A DNA stretch of 36,453 nt, taken from positions 1-36,453 of the forward strand of contig CAKPXF010000026.1 in NCBI GenBank assembly GCA_934201705.1, written 5' to 3'. Shown here piece by piece: positions 1 through 7,371 of the stretch. This DNA comes from an uncultured Bacilli bacterium. Its GTDB lineage: Bacteria > Bacillota_I > Bacilli_A > RFN20 > CAG-631. How positions within the stretch are numbered: the stretch's first letter is position 1; each line of letters opens with the position of its first letter. The notes beneath the pieces were generated by a model that saw nothing but the letters and a program-made list of their open reading frames with translations, made no database searches and had not been told where the DNA came from. The position numbers were made by a program, and so were the translations under genes.

Positions 1-24
1 TTTATCTTATATTAAATAATATTT

Positions 25-58
25 ACTGTCTACTTTTACCCCTTTCACTGTCTACTTT
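25..58. repeat. Two 12-bp direct repeats resembling IS-end binding sites
   Basis: The 12-mer ACTGTCTACTTT occurs exactly at 25-36 and 47-58, a period of 22 bp, with ACCCC between the copies. Tandem sites of this size are typical of transposase-binding repeats at IS21-type ends, and a similar core (TGTCTACTTTTT on the minus strand) closes the IS3-type element at the right end of the window. No transposase gene lies next to these copies, so a truncated or solo end is the likely reading. The IS family is not certain. Confidence 0.45.
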
Positions 59-99
59 ATTAATAGCACAACAAAATCAGTTGTAATTTCAAGTTTCAT
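52..99 (-). other. 15-codon minus-strand ORF with a strong Shine-Dalgarno, probable gene stub
   Basis: On the minus strand AGGAGG (109-114) lies 9 nt before an ATG at 97-99. The frame reads MKLEITTDFVVLLIK and stops at a TAG inside the repeat at 47-58. The good ribosome site with an immediate stop at a repeat boundary suggests the 5' stub of a gene cut by a rearrangement. A leader peptide is possible but less likely. No family can be assigned. Confidence 0.3.
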
Positions 100-130
100 A
101 TTTAAATGCCTCCTGGATAATATTATTATA

Positions 131-200
131 CAAGTTAAGAGGGTATTTTTCAAGTTAAGGGGGTAAATTTTTTAAAAATGAAGAAAAATACCCCCTTAAC
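131..200. repeat. Direct and inverted repeats of GTTAAGGGGGTA
   Basis: GTTAAGGGGGTA at 154-165 pairs perfectly with TACCCCCTTAAC at 189-200, giving a 12-bp stem with a 23-nt loop. A one-mismatch direct copy, GTTAAGAGGGTA, lies at 134-145, exactly 20 bp before the first arm. The set lies upstream of the minus-strand stub at 52-99 and could be its operator, or part of a mobile-element end. The element does not extend into rlmD. Confidence 0.5.
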
Positions 201-266
201 TAATGCTTTTTTGAATAAAAATAATTTGTAATTAAATAAAGATATGTAAATATTACTATTTAGCAA

Positions 267-296
267 TGGCTTTTAATCTTGCTTTTAATGTATAAT
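267..296 (+). promoter_or_regulatory. Probable rlmD promoter
   Basis: A consensus -10 TATAAT at 291-296 is preceded by a weak -35 TGGCTT at 267-272 with an 18-bp spacer. Transcription would start about 10 nt before the ribosome-binding site AAGGTGAT. The -35 is the uncertain part. Confidence 0.4.
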
Positions 297-315
297 TATA
301 AAGGTGATATTTTAT

Positions 316-1647
316 ATGAAAACATTAGAAATTACAATTGATCATTTAACAAAAGAAGGAGTAGGCGTTACTCGAATTGAAAAAAAGCCAATGTATATTA
401 TGTATGCCATAGAAAATGAAAAAATACTAGCTAATGTAGAATTTGTTGGTAAGCGTAATATTTTTGGTAGCGTTAATAAGGTTTTAACACCATCAAACTA
501 TAGATGTAATCCTAAGTGTAATGTCTATTATCAATGTGGTGGCTGTCATTTACAGCATATGACCTATGAAGGACAATTACAATTTAAAACTAATGTTGTA
601 AAAAAGCTATATAAGGAAGCCGGATTTGAAAATATTAAGGTTAATAAATGTATAGGACAAGATGTCCCATATTTTTATCGTAATAAAATACAAAGCCCAG
701 TTAAAAGAAGTGGAAAGAATATAATAGCTGGTTTTTATAAAGAAGATAGCCACGAAATAATTCCATTTGATAAATGCTACGTTCAAGATGAGCTATCAAA
801 TAAAATTATTAAAGCAGTTGTTGTAGCAATGAAGGAAAATAAAATAGAACCATATAATGAAGATTTAGAAACTGGTATTGTAAGGCATATCTTAATAAGA
901 CGTGCTAGTAAAGAAACAATGCTAGTTTTAGTTACTAAGGTAAATTCCTTTGCTGGAAGAAATAATTTTGTAAAATCTATAAGAAATAAAGTAAAGGAAA
1001 TTACAACAATTGTTCAAAATATAAATCCTCGTCATACAAATGTTATTTTAGGGGAAAAAGAAAATATTTTATATGGTAAAGGCTTTATTGTTGATACATT
1101 ATGTAATATTAATTTTAAAATATCTCCTAAGTCTTTTTATCAAATAAATAAGGAACAATGTGAAAAGCTATATAATAAAGCTATAGAGCTTGCAACATTA
1201 AATAAGGATGATATAGTTTTAGATGCTTATTGTGGTATTGGTACAATTGGTATGATAGCTTCAAAAAAAGCTAAATTAGTATATGGTGTTGAAATTATTA
1301 ATGATGCTATTAAAGATGCTAGAATTAATGCTAAAAATAACAATATTAATAATGCTTATTTTTATTGTGCTGATGCTAAAGACTTTATGAGAAAATATGA
1401 TGGAGAAGCTATGTCTGTTGTCTTTGTTGATCCTCCACGTAAAGGATGCAGTGAGCAATTTTTAAATTCATTAGCTCATTTTAAGCCTAAAAAGATTGTT
1501 TATATTTCTTGTAATCCAGAAACACAAGTTAGAGATATTAAATATTTAATGGCTAAAGGATATACTTTTAATGAGGTACATCCATTTGATATGTTTCCAC
1601 AAACATTTCATGTAGAAACTATAGTTGCTTTATCACTTAAAAAGTGA
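316..1647 (+). CDS. rlmD: 23S rRNA (uracil-5-)-methyltransferase, RlmD/RlmCD family
   Basis: This enzyme transfers a methyl group from S-adenosylmethionine to C5 of a uracil in 23S rRNA. The 443-residue protein has a TRAM-like N-terminal region (about 1-58) and an iron-sulfur cysteine cluster (C64, C68, C74, C77 in CGGC, plus the later FDKC cysteine). The Rossmann methyltransferase domain carries DAYCGIGTIG (303-312), DPPRKGC (from D372) and the catalytic cysteine C399 in SCNP. I start it at ATG 316 because AAGGTGAT lies just upstream; a GTG at 304 in the same frame would overlap that site. It is monocistronic and looks intact. In Bacillota one enzyme of this type often modifies two uracils (RlmCD), so the exact target position cannot be read from sequence. 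Confidence 0.93.
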   Translation: MKTLEITIDHLTKEGVGVTRIEKKPMYIMYAIENEKILANVEFVGKRNIFGSVNKVLTPSNYRCNPKCNVYYQCGGCHLQHMTYEGQLQFKTNVVKKLYKEAGFENIKVNKCIGQDVPYFYRNKIQSPVKRSGKNIIAGFYKEDSHEIIPFDKCYVQDELSNKIIKAVVVAMKENKIEPYNEDLETGIVRHILIRRASKETMLVLVTKVNSFAGRNNFVKSIRNKVKEITTIVQNINPRHTNVILGEKENILYGKGFIVDTLCNINFKISPKSFYQINKEQCEKLYNKAIELATLNKDDIVLDAYCGIGTIGMIASKKAKLVYGVEIINDAIKDARINAKNNNINNAYFYCADAKDFMRKYDGEAMSVVFVDPPRKGCSEQFLNSLAHFKPKKIVYISCNPETQVRDIKYLMAKGYTFNEVHPFDMFPQTFHVETIVALSLKK

Positions 1648-1751
1648 GATTGAAGGTATATCTGTGATATATCCGCGTTTATTCAAATTATTAAAAACAC
1701 AAACTTTCTTGACAGTCTCAAGGGGGATAGACTGCATTTTAACCATAATTA

Positions 1752-1862
1752 TTGGAAAAACCGAATATAATTATTATATTTTTATTGGAAAAACCGGTTT
1801 TTCACATCAAAATATATTTGGAAAAGCCGGTTTTTTGTGCTAAAATATATTTGGAAAAGCCG
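1752..1862. repeat. Four 33-bp-period repeats upstream of an AAA ATPase
   Basis: TTGGAAAARCCG begins at 1752, 1785, 1818 and 1851, an exact 33-bp period. The two middle copies continue into GGTTTTT, making AAAACCGG palindromes. The last copy abuts the Shine-Dalgarno (AAAGGGA, 1863-1869) of the ATPase at 1877. The same motif recurs as three copies at 5204-5280. The position suggests an operator array or a conserved untranslated module of this ATPase family. This is inference; the repeats themselves are plain in the sequence. Confidence 0.8.
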
Positions 1863-1876
1863 AAAGGGATGATAAA

Positions 1877-3196
1877 ATGTTTAAACGCAAAATAGAAAAG
1901 GCATTAATGAATTACTATAATAATTCAAATGATAAAATTATAATAATCGATGGTGCTAGACAAATAGGTAAAAGCTATATTATTAGAAATACTGCATCAA
2001 AGTATTTTAATAACTATGTTGAAATAGATTTGAAATCTGATTATGAAGGTGAAAAACTATTTGAAAATGTTAAAACAACTAAGGCGTTTTATTTATTAGT
2101 TGGCTCTTTATATGGAAACAAATTAAACACTTTAGAAGATACTATAATATTTTTAGACGAAATACAATTTTATCCACATTTAATCACGATGCTAAAGGAT
2201 TTAAAAAAAGAAGCTAAATATAGATATATTGCTAGTGGCTCACTTCTTGGAGTAACATTAAAGCATTCTTTTATACCTATGGGATCAATTGATGAAATTA
2301 AAATGTATCCAATGGATTTTGAAGAATTTTTATGGGCAAATAATGTTTCTAATGAATCTATTGATTATTTAAGAAATTGCTTTGAAAAAAGGAGCAAGAT
2401 TGAAGATGCTATTCACCAAACATTTTTATCATTATTCAAAGATTACCTTATTTGTGGTGGATTACCAGATGCAGTTACTGAATATGTATTAAATAGAAAT
2501 GTAATAAAGACAAGAAATGTGCATACACAAACTTTTACATATTATAAGGATGATTGCTCAAAATATGATATTGATCATAAATTAAAAATTTCTAAGCTTT
2601 ATGATTTGATGATTTCGAATATGGTAAATAAAGTTAAAAGGATTATATTCAAAAAAATAGAAAATAAAGAAGATACTAACTTAGAAAAGTACGAAGAAGA
2701 ATTTGATTACCTTTGTGCATCAGGAGTGGCTAATAGTGCACATGCTGTTAGTAATCCAATTTTTCCGCTTAATGAATCAACTAGTAAGAATTTAGTTAAG
2801 CTATATTATAATGATGTTGGAATTTTGACAAATCTTTTATATAGAAATAATATAAGTGCAATTTTAGGTTCAACTGATAAAGGAATTAATCTTGGATCTG
2901 TATATGAAACTGTGTGTGCTATGGAATTGAAAGCTCATGGACATGAATTATACTATTTTGATAGTAAAAAGGTTGGCGAAGTTGATTTCTTAATTAATGA
3001 CTATAATAATTTATGTGTTTTACCTATTGAAATCAAATCTGGCAAAGATCAAAATAATTTTAGAGCAATTCCTAAGCTTGTATCTAAAGATGGTAATTAT
3101 AAATTGCCTTATGGATATGTTTTTGGCAATAAGAATATTGTAGAAGAAAAAGATGGACTTATTATTTTACCAATATATTTAATTATGTTTGTGTAA
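1877..3196 (+). CDS. AAA family ATPase with C-terminal DUF4143 domain
   Basis: The protein has 439 residues with an AAA_14-type P-loop domain: Walker A GARQIGKS (26-33) and Walker B IIFLDEIQ (D94, E95). The DUF4143 half ends in a PD-(D/E)XK-like core, D370 in GEVDFL followed by E385 and K387 in IEIKSGK. No signal peptide or membrane segment is visible, so it is cytosolic. ATG 1877 follows AAAGGGA. This family is widespread in gut and oral bacteria and often occurs in several copies; its biochemical role is not established, and the nuclease-like fold only hints at DNA contact. It is the one DUF4143 gene in the window with an unbroken frame. The repeat array directly upstream suggests dedicated control. 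Confidence 0.85.
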   Translation: MFKRKIEKALMNYYNNSNDKIIIIDGARQIGKSYIIRNTASKYFNNYVEIDLKSDYEGEKLFENVKTTKAFYLLVGSLYGNKLNTLEDTIIFLDEIQFYPHLITMLKDLKKEAKYRYIASGSLLGVTLKHSFIPMGSIDEIKMYPMDFEEFLWANNVSNESIDYLRNCFEKRSKIEDAIHQTFLSLFKDYLICGGLPDAVTEYVLNRNVIKTRNVHTQTFTYYKDDCSKYDIDHKLKISKLYDLMISNMVNKVKRIIFKKIENKEDTNLEKYEEEFDYLCASGVANSAHAVSNPIFPLNESTSKNLVKLYYNDVGILTNLLYRNNISAILGSTDKGINLGSVYETVCAMELKAHGHELYYFDSKKVGEVDFLINDYNNLCVLPIEIKSGKDQNNFRAIPKLVSKDGNYKLPYGYVFGNKNIVEEKDGLIILPIYLIMFV

Positions 3197-3280
3197 TGCA
3201 ATGCAGCAGCAAATTAAATACATTAGCGTTATCTTGATTAAGAAAGGATAATATTATTTTTGCTATGTAAATTATTTCAT

Positions 3281-3353
3281 TTTAATAAAATTAATTGACA
3301 AAAGTGTAGAATTCTACTAAAAAAGCGATTATATGATTAATTGTGATAAATAA
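3281..3353 (+). pseudogene. Orphan copy of the upstream and start region of the second DUF4143 ATPase
   Basis: This stretch closely matches the promoter, leader and first codons of the gene at 3869. Shared parts are TTTAATAAAATTAA-like sequence, TTGACAAAAGTGTAGAATTC and TCTAC, then ATGATTAAT followed by a GATAAATA match. Here the frame reads MINCDK and stops at 3351-3353, while the gene at 3869 reads MINRDKY and continues. It looks like the 5' remnant of a lost paralogue or of a duplication. The inverted core GTAGAATTCTAC is intact (3306-3317). Confidence 0.7.
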
Positions 3354-3395
3354 AGGTTTAATATAACGTGCAGCAGTATTTTTGTTAATTTTTAA

Positions 3396-3780
3396 TCACT
3401 CTTGATTGTTGATGTTTCCAAAGACTTCATCTTTGAAATAATTATGTAATGTTTTCAAATTACTTTTTACATCTTCTTTAAATTTTAAATTATCGATTAT
3501 ATTAGGAGTTGAAATGTTATTTCCTAAGTTTTCACTATCATTTCCTAAGATTTTAGTTTCATTTCCTAATTTTTTACCTTGTAAAGGTAACTTTTTGATA
3601 AAGATTGTAAGTTTAGTTACATCAGAATTGAACATATCATAGACTTCAGGAATATGGTAATTCCCTTCTTTTGTAAAAAGGATATCCACTTCCAACACGT
3701 TCACCAATATTTACAAAAGAGAAGAAATTTAGAACTGCTATAGCCTTAACTTTTACTTTGCCTCTTAATGATATCTTAGC
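3396..3780 (-). pseudogene. C-terminal remnant of an AlbA/HATPase_c_4 (Schlafen-like) ATP-binding regulator
   Basis: The open part (3396-3707) gives 103 residues, including NYHIPEVYDMFNSDVTKLTI, which resembles the C-terminal portion of Schlafen-AlbA_2 regulators. Just upstream on the minus strand, another frame encodes FVNIGERVGSGYP, matching the conserved I(G/N)ERxGSG(Y/F)P segment that precedes it in that family. The two halves are out of frame, and no intact N-terminal AlbA or HATPase domain is present. The tail has three KLGNETKILGN-like units and is not informative. The gene is therefore a decayed fragment. Family assignment is from motif memory only. Confidence 0.6.
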
Positions 3781-3830
3781 TAATGACATAGCAATGATTC
3801 CTAGACTAAAAAAATTTTAATAAAATAAAA

Positions 3831-3854
3831 TTGACAAAAGTGTAGAATTCTACA
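3831..3854 (+). promoter_or_regulatory. TTGACA box and 14-bp palindrome before the split ATPase
   Basis: TTGACA (3831-3836) is followed by the perfect palindrome TGTAGAATTCTACA (3841-3854). The palindrome ends 4 nt before the Shine-Dalgarno AGGTGA and 14 nt before the ATG at 3869. It would overlap the start of transcription, as expected for an autoregulatory operator. A second copy with one end mismatch lies at 3305-3318. Confidence 0.65.
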
Positions 3855-3868
3855 GAAAAGGTGATTGT

Positions 3869-5180
3869 ATGATTAATCGTGATAAATATTTAAATGAACT
3901 AATAAAAGCCAAAAATGATGGGTTTCCTAAAGTAATAACAGGTATTAAAGGATGTGGTAAATCATATTTGCTAAAAGAAATATTTTCAAAGTATCTTAAA
4001 GCCAATGGGGTTAGTGAAAAAGAAATTCTTTTAATAGAATTAGATGATGATAAAAATGCCTATTTAAGGAATCCTATTGAACTTGGAAAGTACATTAGAA
4101 ATGTGACTGCTAGTAATAATATGAATTATGTTATTTTAGATGAAATTCAAAGGGTATATACTATTATTAATCCAAATTTGACTAATGGAAAAATTGCTTT
4201 AGCAAAGGAAAGTGATACTGAGATTATATCATTTGTTGATGTTGTTTTGGGGCTATCACATGAAAAAAATATAGATTTGTATGTTATTGGTTCAAATTCT
4301 AAAATGCTTTCTTTTGATATTGTAACTGAATTTAGAGATAAGGCAACTAATATACATATGTCAGCATTATCATTTGAAGAATATTATAATTATATTGGTG
4401 GTTCAAAGGTTGAAGCATTATATTCATACATGCAATATGGTGGAATGCCTTTAGCAGTGCTAAAGGAAGAAAGTAAAAGAAAAAACTATTTAATTAATTT
4501 ATTTAAAACAACTTATTTTAAAGATATATTAGACCATAACAAGCTTACTAAATCAGAATCTTTAGATGAGCTTTGTAATATAATAAGCGATTGTACTGGT
4601 GATTTGTTAAATTCAGAGAAAATAGCAAATACTTTTAAAAGTATTAAGCATGAAAATATTAATAAACAAACAAACAGTAGATAAGTATATTAATTATTTT
4701 GTAGATGCATTTATCATTATGGAAGCTAAAAGATATGATTTGCGTGGAAGAAATGAAATAGGAGCATTAAGAAAATATTATTTTTTAGATACAGGCCTTA
4801 GAAATGCAAGATTAAATTTTGCATATACTGATGAAGGAAAACTTCTTGAAAATGTTATTTATAATGAGTTGATATATAATGGATACTCTGTAAATGTTGG
4901 AACATTTGATAGTATTGAAAAAGATAAAAATAATAAATCGGTTAGAAAAACAAATGAAATTGATTTTTATGCTAGAAAAGGTAATAGGCTATATTATATT
5001 CAAGTAACAGATAATATTAATGATGCAACAACAAAAGCAAGAGAGTATAGACCATTATTTATGATTAATGATCAAATTCAAAAAATAATTGTTATAAATA
5101 GGCCATTATTTGAAACAAGAGATGAAAATGGCTTTACTATCATTGGTGCAGTAGATTTTATGCTTAGATTTATCAAATAA
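3869..5180 (+). pseudogene. AAA ATPase with DUF4143 domain, frame split by a 4-bp slippage
   Basis: The first part (3869-4684, 271 residues) carries Walker A GIKGCGKS (25-32) and Walker B VILDEIQ (D91, E92). The second part (to 5180) continues in another frame with the DUF4143 region, ending in a nuclease-like core (NEIDFYARK, then YYIQV in place of the usual E-x-K). The frames meet in (AAAC)3 at 4664-4675. Removing one AAAC joins NINKQT directly to VDKYINYFVDAF, so a 4-bp slippage is the simplest explanation. An in-frame ATG at 4650 exists but has no good ribosome site. The ancestral protein would be about 436 residues. It may be a pseudogene or an on/off switched gene; three units is short for true phase variation. 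Confidence 0.8.
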
Positions 5181-5203
5181 TTAATGAAAATATACTATAA
5201 TTA

Positions 5204-5280
5204 TTAGAAAAGCCGGTTTTTATATTCAATTTTTTATTGGAAAAGCCGGTTTTTACATCAAAAAGTGTTTGGAAAAACCG
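5204..5280. repeat. Second TTGGAAAARCCG array
   Basis: Three copies start at 5204 (TTAGAAAAGCCGG), 5237 (TTGGAAAAGCCGG) and 5269 (TTGGAAAAACCG), spaced 33 and 32 bp. Motif, spacing and flanking T-runs match the array at 1752-1862. As at the first array, the last copy lacks the GGTTTTT extension and runs into an A-rich leader. Confidence 0.75.
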
Positions 5281-5390
5281 AAATAAATAATAAAACATTT
5301 AAATATAGGTTAGAAATTCTTTATTTAAATATTGTAGTAATAATATTAAAATTGATGCCATAAAAATATTTTTTGCATAACTTATTTTAA
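5281..5390 (+). pseudogene. Decayed 5' end of an AAA/DUF4143 ATPase paralogue
   Basis: After the last repeat the sequence parallels the leader and first codons of the gene at 1877. A lost start codon (ACA-TTT-AAA, where the intact gene has ATG-TTT-AAA) is followed by FKYRLE against FKRKIE. After a frame change there is YCSNNIKIDA against YYNNSNDKIIIIDG. Stops and shifts follow, and no ATPase motif is recognisable. From 5400 to 5450 I see only AT-rich sequence. The reading is suggestive rather than certain. Confidence 0.45.
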
Positions 5391-5454
5391 TAAAACGCAT
5401 TTGATAGAAAATAATTAGTACTATACTTTTTAGTTAATAAAGCAATTGAAATGT

Positions 5455-5487
5455 TATATACTTTAGAGTATTATACTTATGAGTATA
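5455..5487 (+). promoter_or_regulatory. 33-bp double palindrome upstream of the DUF234 ATPase
   Basis: Two dyads lie back to back: TACTTTAGAGTA and TACTTATGAGTA, inside a longer TATA-flanked block. The block ends just before the ribosome site AAGGTGGTG (5489-5497) of the gene at 5503. A copy with 32 of 33 bases identical lies at 6989-7021. The location suggests an operator overlapping the promoter. Confidence 0.65.
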
Positions 5488-5502
5488 TAAGGTGGTGACA
5501 AT

Positions 5503-6882
5503 ATGTTTTATGGAAGAAAAAACGAACTTAAAAAATTAGAAAACGAATATTTAAAGCCAAACTCTTTGTGCTCAATATATGGATTAAAAAGAATTGGTAA
5601 AACATCATTAATCAATGAGTTTATAAAAGATAAAAAATGCATAATGTTTCAAGCTAAAGAAGTGTCTAATAAAGATAATTTGAAGTCATTTTCATATAAA
5701 ATATTAGAAAACTTTAATAGAGATGATGAATATTCATATTCAACATGGGAAAAGGCTTTTGATGCAGCAATTTCATTTTTTAAAAATGAAAAAGGGGTTA
5801 TTGTCATAGATGAATATCCATATTTAGTAAAATCCTATAATGGTATAACGTCTATAATACAAGATGTTTTTGACAATAAAATAAAAAATAGTAATATAAT
5901 GCTTATTTTGTCTGGCTCTAACCTTTCTTTTATGGAACGTGAACTAAATGATAAGCAATCACCTTTATATAAAAGAACAACTTTAAAAATGAAAATAAAT
6001 AAGCTTCCTTTTGATGAGGCAATATTGTTTTTACAAAATTATTCAAATGAAGATAAAATGAAATTTTTGTGTATGTTTGGTGAATATCCTTATTATTTAT
6101 CAAAAATAGATAATAATCTTTCCTTTGAAGACAATGTTAAGCATTTGCTTTTTAATGAAAATTCAATATTACTTGATGTGCCAAAATTAGTTTTATCTAA
6201 TTCATCAAGAGAACAAGGATTCTATAATTCTATTTTACTTGCATTAGCAGGAAAGAAAAAAGGATTAACAGAAATAAGTACTTTAATGAATGAAGAAACA
6301 ACTAAGGTTAACAAATATATTAAGACTCTTATTGATGCTGAAATTATAATAAAAAAAGAAATGTTTAATTCACAAAGACAAACATATTATTATATAGTTG
6401 ATCCTATCTTAAGATTTTACTATAAATATTTGCTAAAAAATATTGATAAAATAGAAGCAGGATACGGCTTAATGCTTTATGAAAGATTAAAAAAAGATAT
6501 TAATCAGTTTATTTCATATTCTTTTGAAGATGTTTCAATATCCTATATGGAATATTTAGGAAGAAAAGGGAAGCTAAATGGTATATATTATCCAATTCAG
6601 AATTTAATAATAGAAAAATCAGAACTAGGAAGATCCATTGAAATAGATGGTATAGCTAAAGATGGTGATTCAATTATTGTTATTGAATGCAAGTATACAA
6701 ATGATAAAAGAACTATAAAAGATTTTGAAAAAATGAAGGAAAATACTTCAATTAAGATGTTTGCTACAATTAAAAGAATTGAATATTATATTTTATCAAA
6801 AAGTGGCTTTGACGAATCATTACTTAATATAAAAGATGATAATTTACATCTAATATCTTTAGATGATATGTTTAGTATTTAA
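5503..6882 (+). CDS. ATP-binding protein, ATPase_2 domain with C-terminal DUF234 domain
   Basis: This 459-residue cytosolic protein belongs to the archaeal-type ATPase_2 family. It starts with the typical FYGRKNEL segment. Walker A is GLKRIGKT (27-34) and Walker B is VIVIDEYPYL (D103, E104). A winged-helix stretch follows at about 245-300. The C-terminal DUF234 domain holds a PD-(D/E)XK-like core: E380 and D382 in IEIDG, then E395 and K397 in IECKY. The ATG at 5503 follows AAGGTGGTG. It is relatively distant from the two DUF4143 proteins, but has the same plan of P-loop ATPase plus nuclease-like tail and the same habit of a palindromic upstream site. The function of the family is not established. 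The frame is intact. Confidence 0.87.
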   Translation: MFYGRKNELKKLENEYLKPNSLCSIYGLKRIGKTSLINEFIKDKKCIMFQAKEVSNKDNLKSFSYKILENFNRDDEYSYSTWEKAFDAAISFFKNEKGVIVIDEYPYLVKSYNGITSIIQDVFDNKIKNSNIMLILSGSNLSFMERELNDKQSPLYKRTTLKMKINKLPFDEAILFLQNYSNEDKMKFLCMFGEYPYYLSKIDNNLSFEDNVKHLLFNENSILLDVPKLVLSNSSREQGFYNSILLALAGKKKGLTEISTLMNEETTKVNKYIKTLIDAEIIIKKEMFNSQRQTYYYIVDPILRFYYKYLLKNIDKIEAGYGLMLYERLKKDINQFISYSFEDVSISYMEYLGRKGKLNGIYYPIQNLIIEKSELGRSIEIDGIAKDGDSIIVIECKYTNDKRTIKDFEKMKENTSIKMFATIKRIEYYILSKSGFDESLLNIKDDNLHLISLDDMFSI

Positions 6883-6988
6883 TAATTATTAACAGATTAA
6901 TTAAATATAAAAGCATATTGCATAAATGCAAATCAAATTTATATTGTATAAAGGCTTAAAAAAAGTTGCAAAAAGCTTCAATTTATTG

Positions 6989-7021
6989 TATATACTTTAG
7001 AGTATTATACTCATGAGTATA
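6989..7021. repeat. Second copy of the 33-bp double palindrome
   Basis: The block matches 5455-5487 at 32 of 33 positions; the single change makes the second dyad TACTCATGAGTA a perfect palindrome. No intact ATPase follows it. It therefore mirrors the orphan upstream copies of the other two ATPases in this strip. Confidence 0.8.
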
Positions 7022-7086
7022 AAAAAGAAAACTTATTTATTAATTATGTTTTATAAACTATTAAAAACTGTTTATAAAGCAAAAAA

Positions 7087-7121
7087 TTGTCGGAATTTTT
7101 CTTGTTGCTTTTTTCCGACAA
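7087..7121 (-). terminator. Hairpin with minus-strand T-run
   Basis: TTGTCGGAA (7087-7095) pairs with TTCCGACAA (7113-7121) across a 17-nt loop. Read on the minus strand it is followed by six T residues, so it could end minus-strand transcription. On the plus strand A residues follow. No minus-strand gene is evident nearby, so the role is unclear. Confidence 0.4.
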
Positions 7122-7268
7122 AAAAATAATGATTTTACATATAAATACAAAAGTTAAGTGTAAATTGTAAAATAATTTGATTAGTACTCATTTAATACTT
7201 TATCACGAATCACTTAAATTTACATGATTATTTTGATATTAACGTAACTAATGAAATAATAAATATTG

Positions 7269-7318
7269 ATGCAAATTTAACTGAATTTAAAGTTAAGACT
7301 TAATAGTTAAATTTGCAT
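7269..7318 (+). terminator. 14-bp perfect inverted repeat followed by a short T-run
   Basis: ATGCAAATTTAACT (7269-7282) and AGTTAAATTTGCAT (7305-7318) form a perfect 14-bp stem with a 22-nt loop, followed by TTTTT on the plus strand. It is AT-rich, so a weak terminator or a protein-binding dyad are both possible. Confidence 0.4.
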
Positions 7319-7342
7319 TTTTAAATCATTTCTTACTTTTAG

Positions 7343-7371
7343 AAGTGCAAAAAATATTGAAAATTGCACTT
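7343..7371 (+). promoter_or_regulatory. Inverted repeat in the fic promoter region
   Basis: AAGTGCAA (7343-7350) and TTGCACTT (7364-7371) form an 8-bp dyad, with a likely -10 TATAAT downstream at 7383-7388 and the fic ribosome site GAGGTG at 7393-7398. A third related half-site, GGTGCAATT, overlaps the ribosome site. A dyad here suggests an operator, possibly for Fic itself. Confidence 0.5.

Noticed and set aside
1625..1843. 72-codon plus-strand frame over the end of rlmD and the repeat array
   Set aside because: It overlaps the end of rlmD, lacks a ribosome site, and its tail (IGKT, FGKAG units) is merely the 33-bp repeat read in frame because 33 is divisible by 3.
1752..1862. CRISPR-like array of four repeats
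   Set aside because: Repeats are only 12-18 bp, the outer copies are incomplete, intervening sequence is AT-rich and partly similar rather than unique, and no cas gene is present.
3396..3707. Intact 103-residue minus-strand gene
   Set aside because: The conserved upstream segment GERVGSGYP is encoded just before it in a different frame, so the open frame is a fragment of a larger broken gene.
4650..5180. Separate 176-residue gene starting at ATG 4650
   Set aside because: It overlaps the preceding frame, has no ribosome site, and continues the DUF4143 protein exactly after removing one AAAC unit.
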